A DNA stretch of 64,000 bases, from NCBI GenBank assembly GCA_947034895.1, contig OX344761.1, positions 39,630,863 through 39,694,862 of the forward strand, read 5' to 3'. The translations under genes were made by a program, and so were the position numbers. Every line of letters starts with the position of its first letter. Position 1 is the first letter of the stretch. The stretch comes from Rhytidiadelphus loreus. Lineage: Eukaryota; Streptophyta; Bryopsida; Hypnales; Hylocomiaceae. The notes beneath the pieces are model-generated. The model saw nothing but the letters and a program-made list of their open reading frames with translations, made no database searches and was not told the DNA's origin. Shown here piece after piece: positions 43,760 through 56,349 of this stretch.

Positions 43760-46700
43760 ATGGCAGACGTAGCGGAGGCAGAGCCCTCTTTGGCCGTTCC
43801 TGCCGCCAGTGAGCCCCCTGTTGTTGTTCAACGGTCGACGTCACATTTGGGGGATCAGAAGCCTTCCCAAGAGGCCGCCTCAAAAGCAACGCAACGATCG
43901 TTTTCGTTCAACTTTGGTGGTTCTCCTAAATCTGCAGATGAAGACACCGCAAAAACCGGTCCAGCGTCTGGATTTTCTCAGTGGGCGAGAGGATTTCGAT
44001 TGCCAACGTCACTAGGAACATCGTCTTCGGGATCATCATCAGATACTCCCAAAGCCTCACCATTTAGTATGCTTACAAGTGGATTTGGCAAGCGTGTGCC
44101 TGCTAAAGCACCTGCCGATTCCACAGGGGAGAGCCCGTCAACAGATGACTCGGTCACAGCTCCTTCGGTGGCTGCTGGGTCGCAAGAGGGTAATGCTTTT
44201 GATAACTTTACTAAGGGGTTTCTGGACTCATCCAGAAATGCTGTGCGGACCGTGCAGCTGAAGGCAAGACATCTGGTCTCTCAAAACAAGCGGAGGTATC
44301 AGGTACCGACTTCTTTCTTCTCCAAGTCATACTAGCTTTCCCTTTATGACATGAATGATTGTCTTGAAAATTCTGTTAATTTGCCCTAATTACAGTACTC
44401 AATTGTGGAAGAGTTTGAATATACCTTTTTCTGCAAGGGACAGCATACTAATTGCGTAATTTTCAAGTATTTGGACATATGTAGGCAATATTTGGGCATT
44501 TGGGGGAGGTATGTATTGATGTGTAGAGATGTTTTTGTACAAGAGCTTGCTGAGATCAAATTTTTACCTCTGTACTCATTTCTTATGCCATTTCAGAGTG
44601 GGAGGTTGTTATAGAATACTTCTCGATTTCCATTCGATGATCAGTGACCATAGACAATCAACTATGCCATTCTTACACGATTTGCTTATTTGCGCAATCA
44701 AGTGTATGAATAGATGGGTTACTGTCGGTAACAGGTGTCAGTATATGAGACGGGATCAGGTACCTAACAGTTGCAGTGTCCTTTACTTGCGTTGCACTTC
44801 TGGACCTGACATCCGGAGTATCGGACCTGGTATCCTACTCTTTTTTGCTCAATCTGAGGACTGAATAGTTCAAAGTTGCTTTGAAGCCTGTCGTCATTCT
44901 CATCATGCGTACCTTTGGTTATTGATCAGGAAGGAGGATTCGATTTAGACATGGCATACATCACTGAAAACATTATCGCCATGGGTTTTCCTGCCGGGGA
45001 TAAGAGTTCTGGCCTTCTGGGTTACGTTGAGGTACTGCCGCCGAGTGGGTTCATCTGCGCTTCATATTTCTTGTCTGCTTAGGCGCTCCGTGCCATTTTG
45101 TCACCCTTTGAACTTATCTTTAGAGTTATTTTGTCTTCGCTACAGGGTTTCTATCGCAATCACATGGAGGAGGTCTTGAAGTTTTTTGAGACTCACCATA
45201 AGGTATGCATATTGTAAAAACTCTTCTGAAGGAGTTTCAATCTATGTTGTTTACTTCACTGGCTGGTATGCCTTCAACTACTTCAGCATCAAATTACTAA
45301 TCTCACTTTGCTGTGCAGGGCAAGTACAAAGTGTATAATCTCTGTTCTGAGCGGCTTTACGACGCTTCACTTTTCGGAGGAAAGGTTGGTCAATGAACCT
45401 CGTTGTAGTGCTTTCACCTCCACCACTGATCATCTGGCCAGATATTCGTATGTTCTCCTTCATTTTTCTGGTGTGCAGATTTAAGACTTGAAAGATCTAA
45501 CTAATCCTTGCTAGATGACATAGATTGCTTATATATTGGAAGTACTAAAACCATTTCTTTGTGCTTTAGGTGGCCTGTTTCCCCTTTGATGATCACAATT
45601 GTCCTCCGCTACAATTAGTGGCAGCGTTTTGTCAAAGTGCTTATTCATGGCTGAAAGGCGATCTTGAGAATGTGGTAGTTGTTCATTGCAAAGCCGGTAT
45701 GGCTCGCACTGGCCTTATGATCACCTGCCTCCTTATGTATCTCAAGGTACTCTTCTAAACCTTCGGTGTATGTGTCGTAAGAAGTCTCAGTCTTGTTTTG
45801 AAAAGCTGTTTCTTTAGAGACATACACTCGAATACTATAAACATGATGTTTAATCATATGCTGGTTATCATAGATTTTTCCCAGTCCCTAGAACTACTCG
45901 CGTTGGATTGGGGATGGTTGACAATGCGCATTATTCTATCTTAGTCTCCATGTACAGTAGTATCGAAGAAGTACAGAATACGTCGTGATTGTAGCCCCTT
46001 TCGGTTATAGTGCTATCAATTTCTGTCTGGAGTGTTTTCGTTATTCGTGTAGAACCCTAAATCATGCAGTGGATTTAGACGATGGGACGATACAGCGTGA
46101 CCATCTTTAATCAGTTTATTTTACCTTTATTGTAACATCAAACTGACTTTATGTGGTGCAGTTTTTCCCAACCGCAGAAGAGTCTATCAACTATTACAAC
46201 CAGAAGCGTTGTGTGGATGGCAAGGGCCTTATCCTACCAAGTCAGCTAGTAAGACTCTCGAATCTACTACCTCTAGAATGCAAGCTCTTTTTCGTATATT
46301 TGCTAGTTCTAGCGGCAGCCTTCATCACAGTACGGGTTCTTTAGTATTTGTAGCCTCTACTTATGATCTTGAACGCGTTTTGGGGTAAGAAGGTATGCAT
46401 ACATTTTAGTAATATGTTTTGTGCTCATTTCAGCGTTATGTGAAGTACTTCGAGCGTGTCCTCAAGGAGTTTCACGGAGAGACCCCGCAGGGCAGAAAGT
46501 AAGGGTTCTACGTCTCTTTTGTAGCTTAACTACAATGTGCGTTTCAATCAATTACAAAAATCATGTGCTGGAAATCAACGTCTAAACTTTGAACTGCACT
46601 CGATTCTTGTTGTTCACAGGTGCATTTTGAGGGGTATAAGGCTTCACAAATGCCCTTACTGGGTCCGGCCAGGCATCACCATCTCTGACCACAATGGTAC

Positions 46701-48507
46701 TAACACCTTGTCTACCTTGTACCTTTGTGCTTGTGTCACGAATATAAAGCACTTCAGGATTTCTTACAAGCTCACGTGAAAAGAAATATCGACGTCAAGT
46801 ATCATGACTAGTGTACATGGACGGAGTAAAAATATATTCGTAATAGCTGGAAGCTATTGTTTCCATAATTGAGAGGATTATAATTTGCGAGGCTGCTTTT
46901 TGAAAATGTTTCTTGTTGTTCAGGTGTGCTCTTTTCAAGCAAGAAACATCCTCGAACAAAAGACCTTCTGGTTTGTTACTGAACGAATTTATCCACGTTG
47001 ATTTTGCTGATAAATTGGGGCTTCTTTACCCTACTTCTGCTATGAGATCTATGCAGTTATAGCACTTCTCACATGTGATGTTATTTTTGTGCAGTCAGAA
47101 GATATATGGTTCAATGCTCCCAGAAAAGGTGTGCTTGTGTTCGCCCTTCCTGGAGAGCGGTGTGTGGCAGATATCAACGGGGACTTCAAAATTCAGTTTA
47201 GTGATCGACATGGAGACTTTTACTGGTACGCCCATCCACCCGTCTTTTCATTTCTGTATTTTACCAGATGTTGGGAAACCTCTTATAAGTGCCAATTTTG
47301 TATAAAGAAGTCAGATTTTTAGTGATCGCTGTGCCTGTGCCTGTTATTATGGAACTATGAAAATTTATCTGACGAGGACTTCCAATATCCAAGAGTGGAA
47401 TTATGCAGGATCGGCGTTTCTTTTCCTTAGACTGACAATTGGAGCTGATGTGTAATATGCAGCTGGTTGAACACAAATATGATGGAGACTAGACAGATAA
47501 TGGAGACTTCCGATCTTGATGGCTTTGAGAAGGTGCAAGCGTGCAAGCGTGCAATCTTTTATCTTTTTATTTATTTTATTGAGTCTGCTTTGTGTGTAAG
47601 AATTAAGTCATGTGTGATTGTACCCACTGAAATCTTTGTGGTGGTAATGCAGAGACGACTTCCATCGCCAGGTCTCCAAGTTGAAGTTGTCATTTTAGAC
47701 CATGATGCACCCATTCCAAAGAAGAAAACAGCGGAAGGAACAGCATCTCAGTCTGCAACTACCACAAAAGAACCGTCAGTTCCTCTGCCCCAAGAGAGTG
47801 CTGGCACAGAAGAAGGAAGCAGGTTATCTCAACCTGCAGATCCACCAACTGACAGAAATGTTGATCAATCGAAAGGTAAAGATTCTGACTATAGTGTAGA
47901 TTGCATTGAGCTTGTTTATAATATTATTGCTTGTTTTTTTACCATGTTGACTGAATCAGGCGCAATTTTTAGGCACAGTCCGAAACCAACACTGCTTCTC
48001 TTGGATGGTCACCGTTGTTAGTCGCTGTACATCTCTTGCTATCTGCAGATTTTAAATCTCAACTGACTACTGAGGGGTTATTTGTCTGCTTTGATTGTGT
48101 GTTTGCTGAGGTTTCAGTAACTTGTGAGAATAGTACTCTGAATTGAATACTCCAGTAAAGATTTGCATGTTTTTGCAGGTAGTGCACCATCTGCCGATAA
48201 TTCTAGTGTACAAGGGGAATCCACGGTTGTTTCTCCTGTGGAGCCCAGTGCTGGTGTTCAGCAGGTGGGAGATTCCTTAAAGGATGTCAATGTTGGTGAC
48301 GCTAAGAAAGTGGAAGCACCTCAAGTTGAAGGTAATACAGCAAACGGGAAAGCTTCTGCAGTGCTCTCCAGACACGACGAGAGTCCAAGAAGTGGAGCAA
48401 TGGCTCCAAGTGATTTCAAGGCGATTGCTGCTGCCAGTGCTGCAGATGCGTCCGTCTTCACCTTTGGTGATGATGATGACTACGATAGTGAGGAAGAGCT
48501 TCAGTAA
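43760..48507 (+). CDS. PTEN2: PTEN-type phosphoinositide 3-phosphatase, plant PTEN2 class
   Basis: Thirteen coding exons give 657 residues: 43760-44302, 44930-45031, 45146-45202, 45319-45384, 45570-45746, 46162-46248, 46434-46498, 46620-46696, 46924-46970, 47095-47225, 47463-47532, 47653-47875 and 48179-48507. The enzyme removes the 3-phosphate of phosphatidylinositol phosphates. Residues 1-180 are a Ser/Pro-rich disordered extension, as in plant PTEN2. The phosphatase domain starts at GGFDLDMAYITENIIAMGFP, with the conserved Asp of FDDHNCPP and active site HCKAGMARTG (Cys296, Arg302); Met-Ala replaces the animal Lys-Gly, a plant PTEN2 trait. The C2 domain spans GIRLHKCPYWVRP through DFKIQFSDRHGDFY to LPSPGLQVEVVILD. 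A disordered tail of about 180 residues ends with the acidic FGDDDDYDSEEELQ. All junctions keep frame; the exon 11 donor (GTGCAA) is weak. The gene looks intact. Confidence 0.95.
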
Positions 48508-49233
48508 TTGTTTGAATCTCTCACCTTTAGCTAATATTATGGAATATCTGGCTTTAGCATATCAAGAAGTGGTTGAAGCCAGTTCATGCGTCGGCAATGT
48601 GAGCTTTGAAGAGAACCTCAAAGTGACTCTATGATGGGACGCTGTCTGCTCAAATAATGGCTTTTCGGACTGGGAAGACATCGGTTGTTGGTGGACTGGT
48701 TATTTCACTTGAGGTGGTTTGCAACCGTGAAGATGTATCGAACCCCGGCAAGTTAGGTCCAGTGATCTTCAACAGCTCTTAGTCTTCAAGAATGTGCAGT
48801 GACCTATGTATAGGCAGAGAGAGGCATGCTGGTACTGTACAGGTGGATGTTTAGAAGGCAGGCAGATCTGATCTTTCTATGGCTGATTCGTGCTTTATGT
48901 AAGTTAGTCTTGTTGCCAGATTTGCATGGTGGCGACAGTTGTTGAATTGTTTTGATTGTTCACAAGAACTTACAAGTTTACTGCATTCTTCCACCTGTAA
49001 GTGCAGATTACCACATGCTTCCATCAAGCAACTGTATATATTTTTGCCCTCCATGCGGTGCGTCTTATGAGAGTCTGAACCTGGGGTGTTTGCATGAGGT
49101 AGGATCACTCAGACTTGACATTTAAAAGTGGTATTTTGCAAGGTTCTTGGGAATGAATTTGAGTTCTCCTGTGAACTGGAGTCACTTCACTAACACTTTT
49201 CTTAATGTAAGTTTGAACATATCTTAATTCATT
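48508..49233. other. 3' region of the PTEN gene
   Basis: The sequence remains GC-balanced to about 49.1 kb and is probably the 3' untranslated region and flank. No separate gene is seen. Confidence 0.45.
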
Positions 49234-49509
49234 TAAGGTAGTATGTTGTTAAATGGCACCTGACCTTAAAGCGCCATCTAGAAGGTTTGTACATTTCAAA
49301 TTTCATTTATGTACCTATTTGGATGGAGCGCTTTCAGAAACAAACTTTGACCCTTAATAACTTTTGCATACAATATCCAAATGTGGCGCTCTTTGGTGCA
49401 TTGGAACCTTCTTTCACTTACCAACATGAATATGTGAAAATTTGACCAGTTTCATAATAGCAACTAGGTTCAGTAGTAAAAAGTGACAGTTTTGGGTGTA
49501 CCCACCTTA
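49234..49509. mobile_element. TAAGGTAG-family MITE, copy downstream of PTEN
   Basis: Starts TAAGGTAGTATG, has CTGACCTTAAAGCGCCATCTA near the left end and TTGGAACCTTCTTTCACTT near the right, and ends GGGTGTACCCACCTTA. 276 bp, collinear with 52812-53098. Confidence 0.6.
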
Positions 49510-50582
49510 CATCTTCATATGTTTACAACTTGATGTGCGAAAGTTCTCTGATTAGATGTGTTTTCAACATGTCATATTTTGACCTTCTATAAACATGTGT
49601 AGTTCAACGTGATAGTGTGTATTCAACAGACATATGTAACTACGGAGATGTTCATGAGAGGTTAGAAGGTTAAGGTGAAGGACTAGATAATGCTCAAGAG
49701 CCAAGAGGCTTGATAGTATTATGGGACACAATGCCAAGTCTAATAGTTCATCACAAATGTTTGTATCTATACTTTTCATAAATCTAAGGGTGTAGAAAGG
49801 GTTTGTGTTATGAGTTATAATGCTTTTCTGACTATCCAATGGAATGGTGACAAATTTGTCTTGAAAATTGAACTTGGCATTATGGGTTTTAAGATGTAAT
49901 GCATTTTAGGTGGGATAGAAGGGGTACACCCTAAACCTTGTAAATTAACCCTATGAGGATGTTGTGGACCTAAAGGCCCAATGAATGACTTCACTATTAA
50001 TTGTAGAAACAAAAAATGCAACTATTGGTTCAATAATTAGAGTATTTAGATGACTACTTGGGTCATAGAGGGCCATGTCTTTTCTAGGATAACCTTTGAA
50101 GGATGGGTTGGTGACTACTTAGGTCATAGGGGGCTATGTGTTTTTTGGTTAACCCTTGAAGGATAAGTTGGTGATTAGAAATCATCCTTTTTAGTATCAT
50201 GTGAGTCATTGGTTTAAAAAAATCCAAAAGCACTCATTGGAGGTTAAACTATTGTATAAGACCTTCCATTTTTACACAAAATCCTAGAGATGAACAATAG
50301 TTCTTTTGTCCAATATAGAAGGATTCTTTGTCATTCATAGGTTGAAAAATGTCCACAATGTCCCTTAAGGATTAATGGGCTTCTCCACTAGCTTACATAT
50401 GTGAGAGTCTCAAATTTGATGTGTACACAATTTATTTGAAAGAATAAGCCAAGGGTATTAGTTGCCCCTCCTTTTCAAAAAATTTAAAGGCTATTGATTG
50501 TTATGTTAACCTTGTTCAAAAAATTACAAGTAGGGGGAGGGGGGACAAAGAATTAAGAAATTAATTTTAATTAATAATTTTT
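49510..50582. repeat. AT-rich spacer with a dispersed repeat
   Basis: About 49985-50090 resembles 39640-39750 (CACTATTAATTGTAGAAACA, CTATTGGTTCAAT, GATGACTAC.T.GGTCA). Around 50060-50175 a roughly 70 bp phrase (GACTACTT.GGTCATAG.GGGC, then AACC.TTGAAGGAT) is repeated in tandem. No gene. Confidence 0.4.
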
Positions 50583-50737
50583 CGTTAGATGAGATTAGGG
50601 GGGGTTGGAGGGCCATTTCGGGCTTGTTCAAGCTTCGTTCCCCCTGGTCTTCTCAAACTCTGGTGTCAGGTTGTTGTTTTTAAAAAATTAAAAATTAAAT
50701 TAAAAATTTGAAAAATTTGAAAAATTTGAAAAATTTG

Positions 50738-50798
<61 letters not shown>

Positions 50799-50963
50799 TC
50801 CTTAAAATGAAAAACAAAGTTAATTTTAAAAAAAAATCCCCCCCCCAAAAAACTGACCTAGCAATCGCTTGGTTAGGTCAGCGTAGGCGGGTTTCGGTGG
50901 GTTTTAGGTGGGTTTTGAGTTGGGAACTTGCAACCCTCCACAACAACCAAAACACATGTAATG
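50583..50963. mobile_element. CATTAG-family element, copy 7
   Basis: Starts CGTTAGATGAGATTAGGGGG, then GGAGGGCCATTTCGGGC. Ends TTGGGAACTTGCAACCCTCC, then AAAACACATGTAATG. Closest relative is 18616-18931. The centre holds (A)n followed by (TA)n at about 50738-50796 and a C run at 50839-50846. Confidence 0.7.
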
Positions 50964-51602
50964 TTTGAGCTCATTGTGACAGTTTGTCACAATGACAATG
51001 AGCTAAAAAGATGCAGTAACTACATTACCACCATGTGTACACAATATTATGACTTATACTTATTAACTTATGACTTATACTTATACTTATTATATTATAC
51101 TATACTTATGACTTATACTTATACTTATTATATTATGTTTGTACTTATTAGACTCAAATTTCTACATATTAGTGAACTCACAATATTATGATTTCTTATT
51201 TTGATTGACATTAGGATAAGAATTTTCATGAGATATATAACTTATTAAAATATGATAATAATATCATTTAAAAAATCAATTGATAAGTCTATGATTAAAA
51301 AACTTATATGTATACAAAAGAAAGTCTAGGCCGTTGGGGGAATTGGAAAAGCCATCCAATTTTTACAACTTATCACATAATTATTAATACAATAAGATAA
51401 AAATTCAAAAAGTTGTGATCAATATGTTATAGTAAGTTATAATATTAATAGTGATTGCTCTTGAATTTAAGTGAGATTTGATTTTAGTTTAAGACACTGT
51501 ATTTAGGTTTCATATGCTGTTCAATCAAACATAGCCTCTCCACCTTCAAAGAACTAACCAGAAAATGGACAGGTGAACTTAGAACAGACAACATCAAGTT
51601 CA
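50964..51602. repeat. Spacer with a (TTATACTTA)-like minisatellite
   Basis: Bases 51045-51160 repeat TATGACTTATACTTAT and TATTATATTA blocks in irregular tandem. The short frame over it is a product of the repeat. No gene. Confidence 0.5.
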
Positions 51603-52541
51603 TTAACCCCTAAAGGACCAGGGCCGTTCTTCTGTCAAAAACTACTCAAAACTGCCATTTTTGCTGCATTCATCCAAAAAAAAAAAAAAAAAATTTTTTT
51701 AGACTCTAACCGTAGGATCTTGTACTTTACTACTCTAGTATCATGTGGTAAAATTTTCATGGAGTTTGACCACTTTGACCGTACAGATTGGAAGATATTA
51801 GCATTCAAAGTTGAAAAAAGAAAGTTTTTTTGAACACTAGCTTGCAATTTCAGATGACTTTGAATGCCATTTGGGGAAAAAAATTACACCATGGACCTTG
51901 AATTAAAAAAATTTTGTGTTGAAGAATTGAGTTGAAAGTCTAGAAAAAAAAATTATAAAAAAACATGATTGATTTTCATTCTTTAAAAAATTGTTCAGTA
52001 CAAGTAGGTCCAAGATTGAAAGAAAACTAAATCTTTAATAGCTCTAAAATGGGATTGAAACAAAATAAATTCAATGGTGAGATTGTTCTAAATAGAAAAG
52101 TTAACCTTGTCAAACAATTTTTTTTGAAAAATTGTGAAAATTGCATTCAGAATTGAATCCTATAAGTTATTTTTTCAAGAAGATGCTCAAATTGCCCGAA
52201 AAACAAGATTGTTCATAACTTTCACATTACTAATCCAAATGGAATGAATAAAAGCTTCACATGTAGACAAAAATATGATCTTTAAGAAGAAAAAAATTAA
52301 AAAATTAATTTCAAATTTTTGTAGATTTATTTTTCAGCCCGGTGACGTGTAAATTATGTTTAAGATGCCATAACTTTTGCTCTCGGGCACCAATTGAAAT
52401 AAAATTTATATTCCCACAAAGCTCATAAGTTTTCCTATCTTATGGAAAAGTTTCAAAAAAATTCACTGAAAATTGAGATCATAGGAACTTGCCTGAAATC
52501 CATTTTGTCCCCCGAGGGGACAATGGTCCTTTAGGAGTTAA
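51603..52541. mobile_element. TTAA-bounded element, type B copy 2
   Basis: Left end TTAACCCCTAAAGGACCAGG. The right end complement is TTAACTCCTAAAGGACCATT. At 939 bp it is nearly the same size as the copy at 4753-5688 and in the same orientation; it shares AAAACTACTCAAAACTGCCA-like, TAACCGTAGGATCTT and TTTGTCCCCCGA.GGGACAAT blocks. No transposase frame. Confidence 0.75.
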
Positions 52542-52811
52542 ATTGGTTTAAATTCAAGATGGTGGCAACAATATAGTAAAAATCACCATTTGCTTCATGA
52601 TGCCAAGTGCAATTTTCAAGGTAGTTTCATCACCATTCCATTGGACACAATGGACAGTTAGAATACCCTTATATCTCATAATGTTGTACCTCTTTCTACA
52701 TCCTTAAATTTGCAAAAAGTAGAGATACGGACATTTGTGATGAACTACTAGGACAATAGGACTTGACATGATGTTCCATAATGCTCTCAGGCCTCCCTTC
52801 TCTTCATGAAA
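52542..52811. other. Spacer between two elements, no gene seen
   Basis: Resembles parts of 49.6-49.85 kb read in reverse (GATGGTGGCAACAATA, CCATTCCATTGGA, CATAATG). It is likely a further repeat copy. Confidence 0.35.
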
Positions 52812-53098
52812 TAAGGTAGATACACCCTAATGTGCCACTGACCTTAAAGCGCCATCTACACTATGTGTACGTCTCCAAAATCAGTTCTATACCTATGTGG
52901 AAGAAACGCTTTTACAATCAAACTTTGTTCCTTAATAACTTTTGCATAACTTTTGCATACAGTATCCAAATGCCACATTCTCTGGTGCGTTGGAACCTCC
53001 TTTCACTTGCCAATAAGAACTTGTGAAAATCTGACCAGTTCAATAATACTAGATAGGCTCAGTAACAAAAAGAGGTGGTTTTGGGTGTACCTACTTTA
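52812..53098. mobile_element. TAAGGTAG-family MITE
   Basis: Starts TAAGGTAGATACACCC and ends GGGTGTACCTACTTTA, an imperfect 16 bp inverted repeat. Interior markers CTGACCTTAAAGCGCCATCTA and GTGCGTTGGAACCTCCTTTC are shared with 49234-49509; the second also occurs near 1799 and 63910. 287 bp, non-coding. Confidence 0.65.
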
Positions 53099-55769
53099 TT
53101 GTCTGATCCAGTTACAAGCTCTCTCTCTGGCTGTGAACGGCGTTTCGGTGGCAGTTGTGTCCCGTTCTTCAGGCGTCCCAAACTGACCAGGTGTACCTGC
53201 GAGGCAGGTCGATCGTCCACCAGATTCATATGATTTTTAGTATGCTCATATTCCGCATACGCCTCCCTCTAGTATCAAATCATTCATGATTCATTCACAC
53301 ATGATGGATTTCAAACAAAGGTGAGATACACCGTCTGTCCTAGCTAGCTTGTGACTGCACATCCCAAGATATGGCGCACATACCGCCGCACGGCAAGCTA
53401 GGGACCTGGCCTGTGACCACGCACAGCAACAAACTGTAGTTGAGTTTGCAATTGGATTTACGTTTAATTAATTTGTGACAAAACAAACCAACATACAAAC
53501 ATATATACTGGAGTTCACAGAGCCGAAGCTAGCAAGGCTTTCTAGTTACTAACTGTGCAGTACAGCTCAAACTGGACTTTGTACAGAGTAACTTGGTTAA
53601 ATATTTACTACTGATGTGTGGTTTTGCCTAAGAATCTATGACAGTGAAAGGCGCTTTACGCATTTGTATGTCAAATTAATTATACTGCACCTGAGATCGA
53701 ATTTTATGTTGGATGAAGTGTTTTCAGATCTTGGTACAATCAAGGTAGTTTTGTCTCTGCCTAGTAAACTTTGGGAATCATGCATGCCTGCCCAAAGTTC
53801 TGAACGAACCTTTGTGAAGTATTGTAAGTAACACCAACTCTTCTTGAGCTTTCGAGATATTATTTTCCCCCTACATGCTCAACCATTCACTGGGTGGACA
53901 CTCAATGAATGATTTGAAAAGTGCATTTAATTTCTTCCAATTAATATTCATTGGAAGTTGCACGCAAAATGTGTAATATATCAATGGATATCAATGGAAA
54001 GAAGAATGGATGCATGATAGAGATATTTTGGAGGTTGAAGTTACAATCATTTGTTGTGCTTTTTCTAGAAAGTTAATAAATGCTTCTGATGCAATCCTTT
54101 ATCGGTCCTTTTCTTCTTACCTTTCTACTTGTGAAACACTTCATTGGCTCATTGCAAAACAAGGTAGAAATATCAGTGGGAACTTACCCCCGAGAAAATT
54201 TCAAACATACTGTCCAGGATTGCCTAAATAACGTTGACTGGGGTGTACGTGGTGGTAGGGCCAAGACTCTGCCGGACCTACCGACCGGCCTTATTACTCC
54301 CAGTAGAAAGTAATGTTGAAAAAACAAAGTGTAATTGACTGTGAATGTGTGTGATCTTCCGAGGATTTTCAAGTACACTTCCGTATCATTCACGTACTTG
54401 GGCTTCAAAGTCTAATTGATATCGTCCTGCAGTCCTGCTTCAATCGTAACCAGACGCACACTCATCACTCTCACTCTGAAATGCAACCAAAACCTCCATC
54501 CTCGATCAAATCGTCAATCACTTGCACAACTTTACACGAGCTCTTACAAACAAAGTCAACAAACTTACTTCTTCCCCATACTTATTACCTTACATTTATT
54601 CAAGTTTTCGAACATGGAACCACCCCTTTCGGTTGCACACCGATCAACAACACTTGCCTCACAAACAGTTTACTAGCTAGGCAAGCATGTTCCCGGCAGA
54701 CCTCAGATTCAGGCACACAGTTCCAATAATTTGATTCTTGTTGTGGGTACCTGGGTAAGGCGATTGTACAGTACAGTCAAATCAGGGAGTAGTTTAAGAT
54801 TTCTAACACATACAAAATTATATATAACACGTAACAAATGATATATATTTAACTTACTATTAACAATAATATGATTATCAACTTTTTGGCTATTGAACTA
54901 ACACAGCAAAGTATTAATATTTACAAAGGATGTTAATTACGAACATTTAACATCTAACATTTCTCTTTTGACAGGATCTGGGAGAAGGGTGAAATTCTGG
55001 AACATACATAAGATTGTATGCTTATCGAGGTGACAAGCATAAACTTAAGGTTCGACTTGTAATGCTATTCACTCCTGTCTTGTTCATGCAATCGAGATCG
55101 ACGACTCACAGTCTCTCCCTCTCTAAGGGATCCGTGGGCACGTGCCAGGGCGGTTTCACCTGGACCAAAACCAAGTGGTCAAGTATTTAAACTTAAATCA
55201 TGGTCATAAAATTAATGTGACTGACTTCGTCCGTTGGTTGGTTCATGTCCACTTGTGGATCACGTCTACTCGACTTCCTACCTAGATAGCGCATTGACAT
55301 CGTCTTCCCTGGAGTGCCTGCCGTCCTCCTATTTCCGAACTCTAGCTAGCTAGCTAGCTGATGAGCTCTGGACAGCTAGGTGAATTAATATTGCTTGTTT
55401 CATCTTCAAATAGGCTTTGGCCGAGTTACATGCTAGCTTCGGAACTTGCTGTTTTTCGATCTAGCTACCACTAGAGCAAAGCCGTTTTGTTTCTGATCGA
55501 AATCGACTCTAGCTGAAAACAGGTACTGATCGAAGCATACATGCATGGAACCAGTCGAAAATCCAGTATCTACATGCGTTGTTTCGTATATATGTCCTTG
55601 TATCTACATGCGTTGTTTCGTTTTAGCGTCTCGCTAGCTAGATCATTGAAGGATTTGCAATATATCGACCGTCACTTAATTTCTGAAATGAAACAGAACT
55701 CATTAGATTTGTACATGACCTAGCTAGCTAGTACGTGAAGCAATGGTAACGATGAACTTGATATTTGTT
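53099..55769. other. Mixed-composition intergenic region before the alveolin-like gene
   Basis: GC content is intermediate, higher than in most spacers. Short frames occur (for example 53616-53831 and 54010-54231), but none has a domain or splice partners. (AGCT)n-type runs (CTAGCTAGCTAGCTAG) recur near 55345-55360. ATCTACATGCGTTGTTTCGT is present twice at 55568 and 55601. Distal regulatory DNA or decayed genes are possible. Confidence 0.35.
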
Positions 55770-56345
55770 GAAATGGTCTATTTCGGATGGCCGAAACGGC
55801 GATGGAAGGTCAAGTGCCGAACTCGCACTGGTGTTTCGCGACTGAAACTGCGCCCATTAACTTGACTGCAACCTGACAGTTCTTCAATTCGAATGATGAA
55901 CCTAGCTAGCTCCTGATTCCTGAAATGTAATCTAGGGTGACGTCGTGACTGTGATCGTATAGAGTTTGCCGTTGAAATCATCTGTTTTTGAGTGCCGAAA
56001 TTGCGATTGAGGTTCAAGTGTCGAACCCTTACTGGTGTTCGGCAACTGCTTCACTTTCACTGAAATTTGCCTTTTTGTCGAATCATGAAGCTCCTGAAAT
56101 GTAATCTAGGGTGACGTCATCGCGTTCCGCCTTTGAAATGGTCTGTTAATTTCTGAGTGCCCAAACCGCGAAGTTCAAGTGCCGAACTTGCAACTGGTGT
56201 ACATCTCTGAGGTTCAGTTGAGCTACTAAAACTGCGCCAGATTGACTAAAACTGCGCCGATAGGACCGAACTGTGTCATTTCTCGAACCATGAAGCTCCT
56301 GAATTGTAATCTAGGTTGACATGCTTGTGCTCCTGTAGAGTTTGT
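55770..56345 (+). repeat. Three tandem upstream units abutting the start codon
   Basis: Units at 55770-55973, 55974-56134 and 56135-56345 share GAAAT.(G/A)TCTGTT at the start, AAGTGCCGAAC(T/C)..(G/A)CTGGTG in the middle and CTGAAATGTAATCTAGGGTG near the end. The ATG at 56350 lies where a fourth unit would begin (GAGATGG against GAAATGG). Confidence 0.8.
56112..56119. promoter_or_regulatory. Palindromic bZIP-type site TGACGTCA
   Basis: TGACGTCA at 56112-56119 is a full bZIP palindrome. The equivalent position in the preceding unit is TGACGTCG (55938-55945), and in the last unit it has decayed to TGACATGC. It lies about 230 bases before the start codon. Confidence 0.4.
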
Positions 56346-56349
56346 CGAG

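Noticed and set aside
54010..54729. Several 60-86 codon plus-strand frames
   Set aside because: No domain, no consistent splice joining and differing frames over the same DNA, so I could not support a gene.
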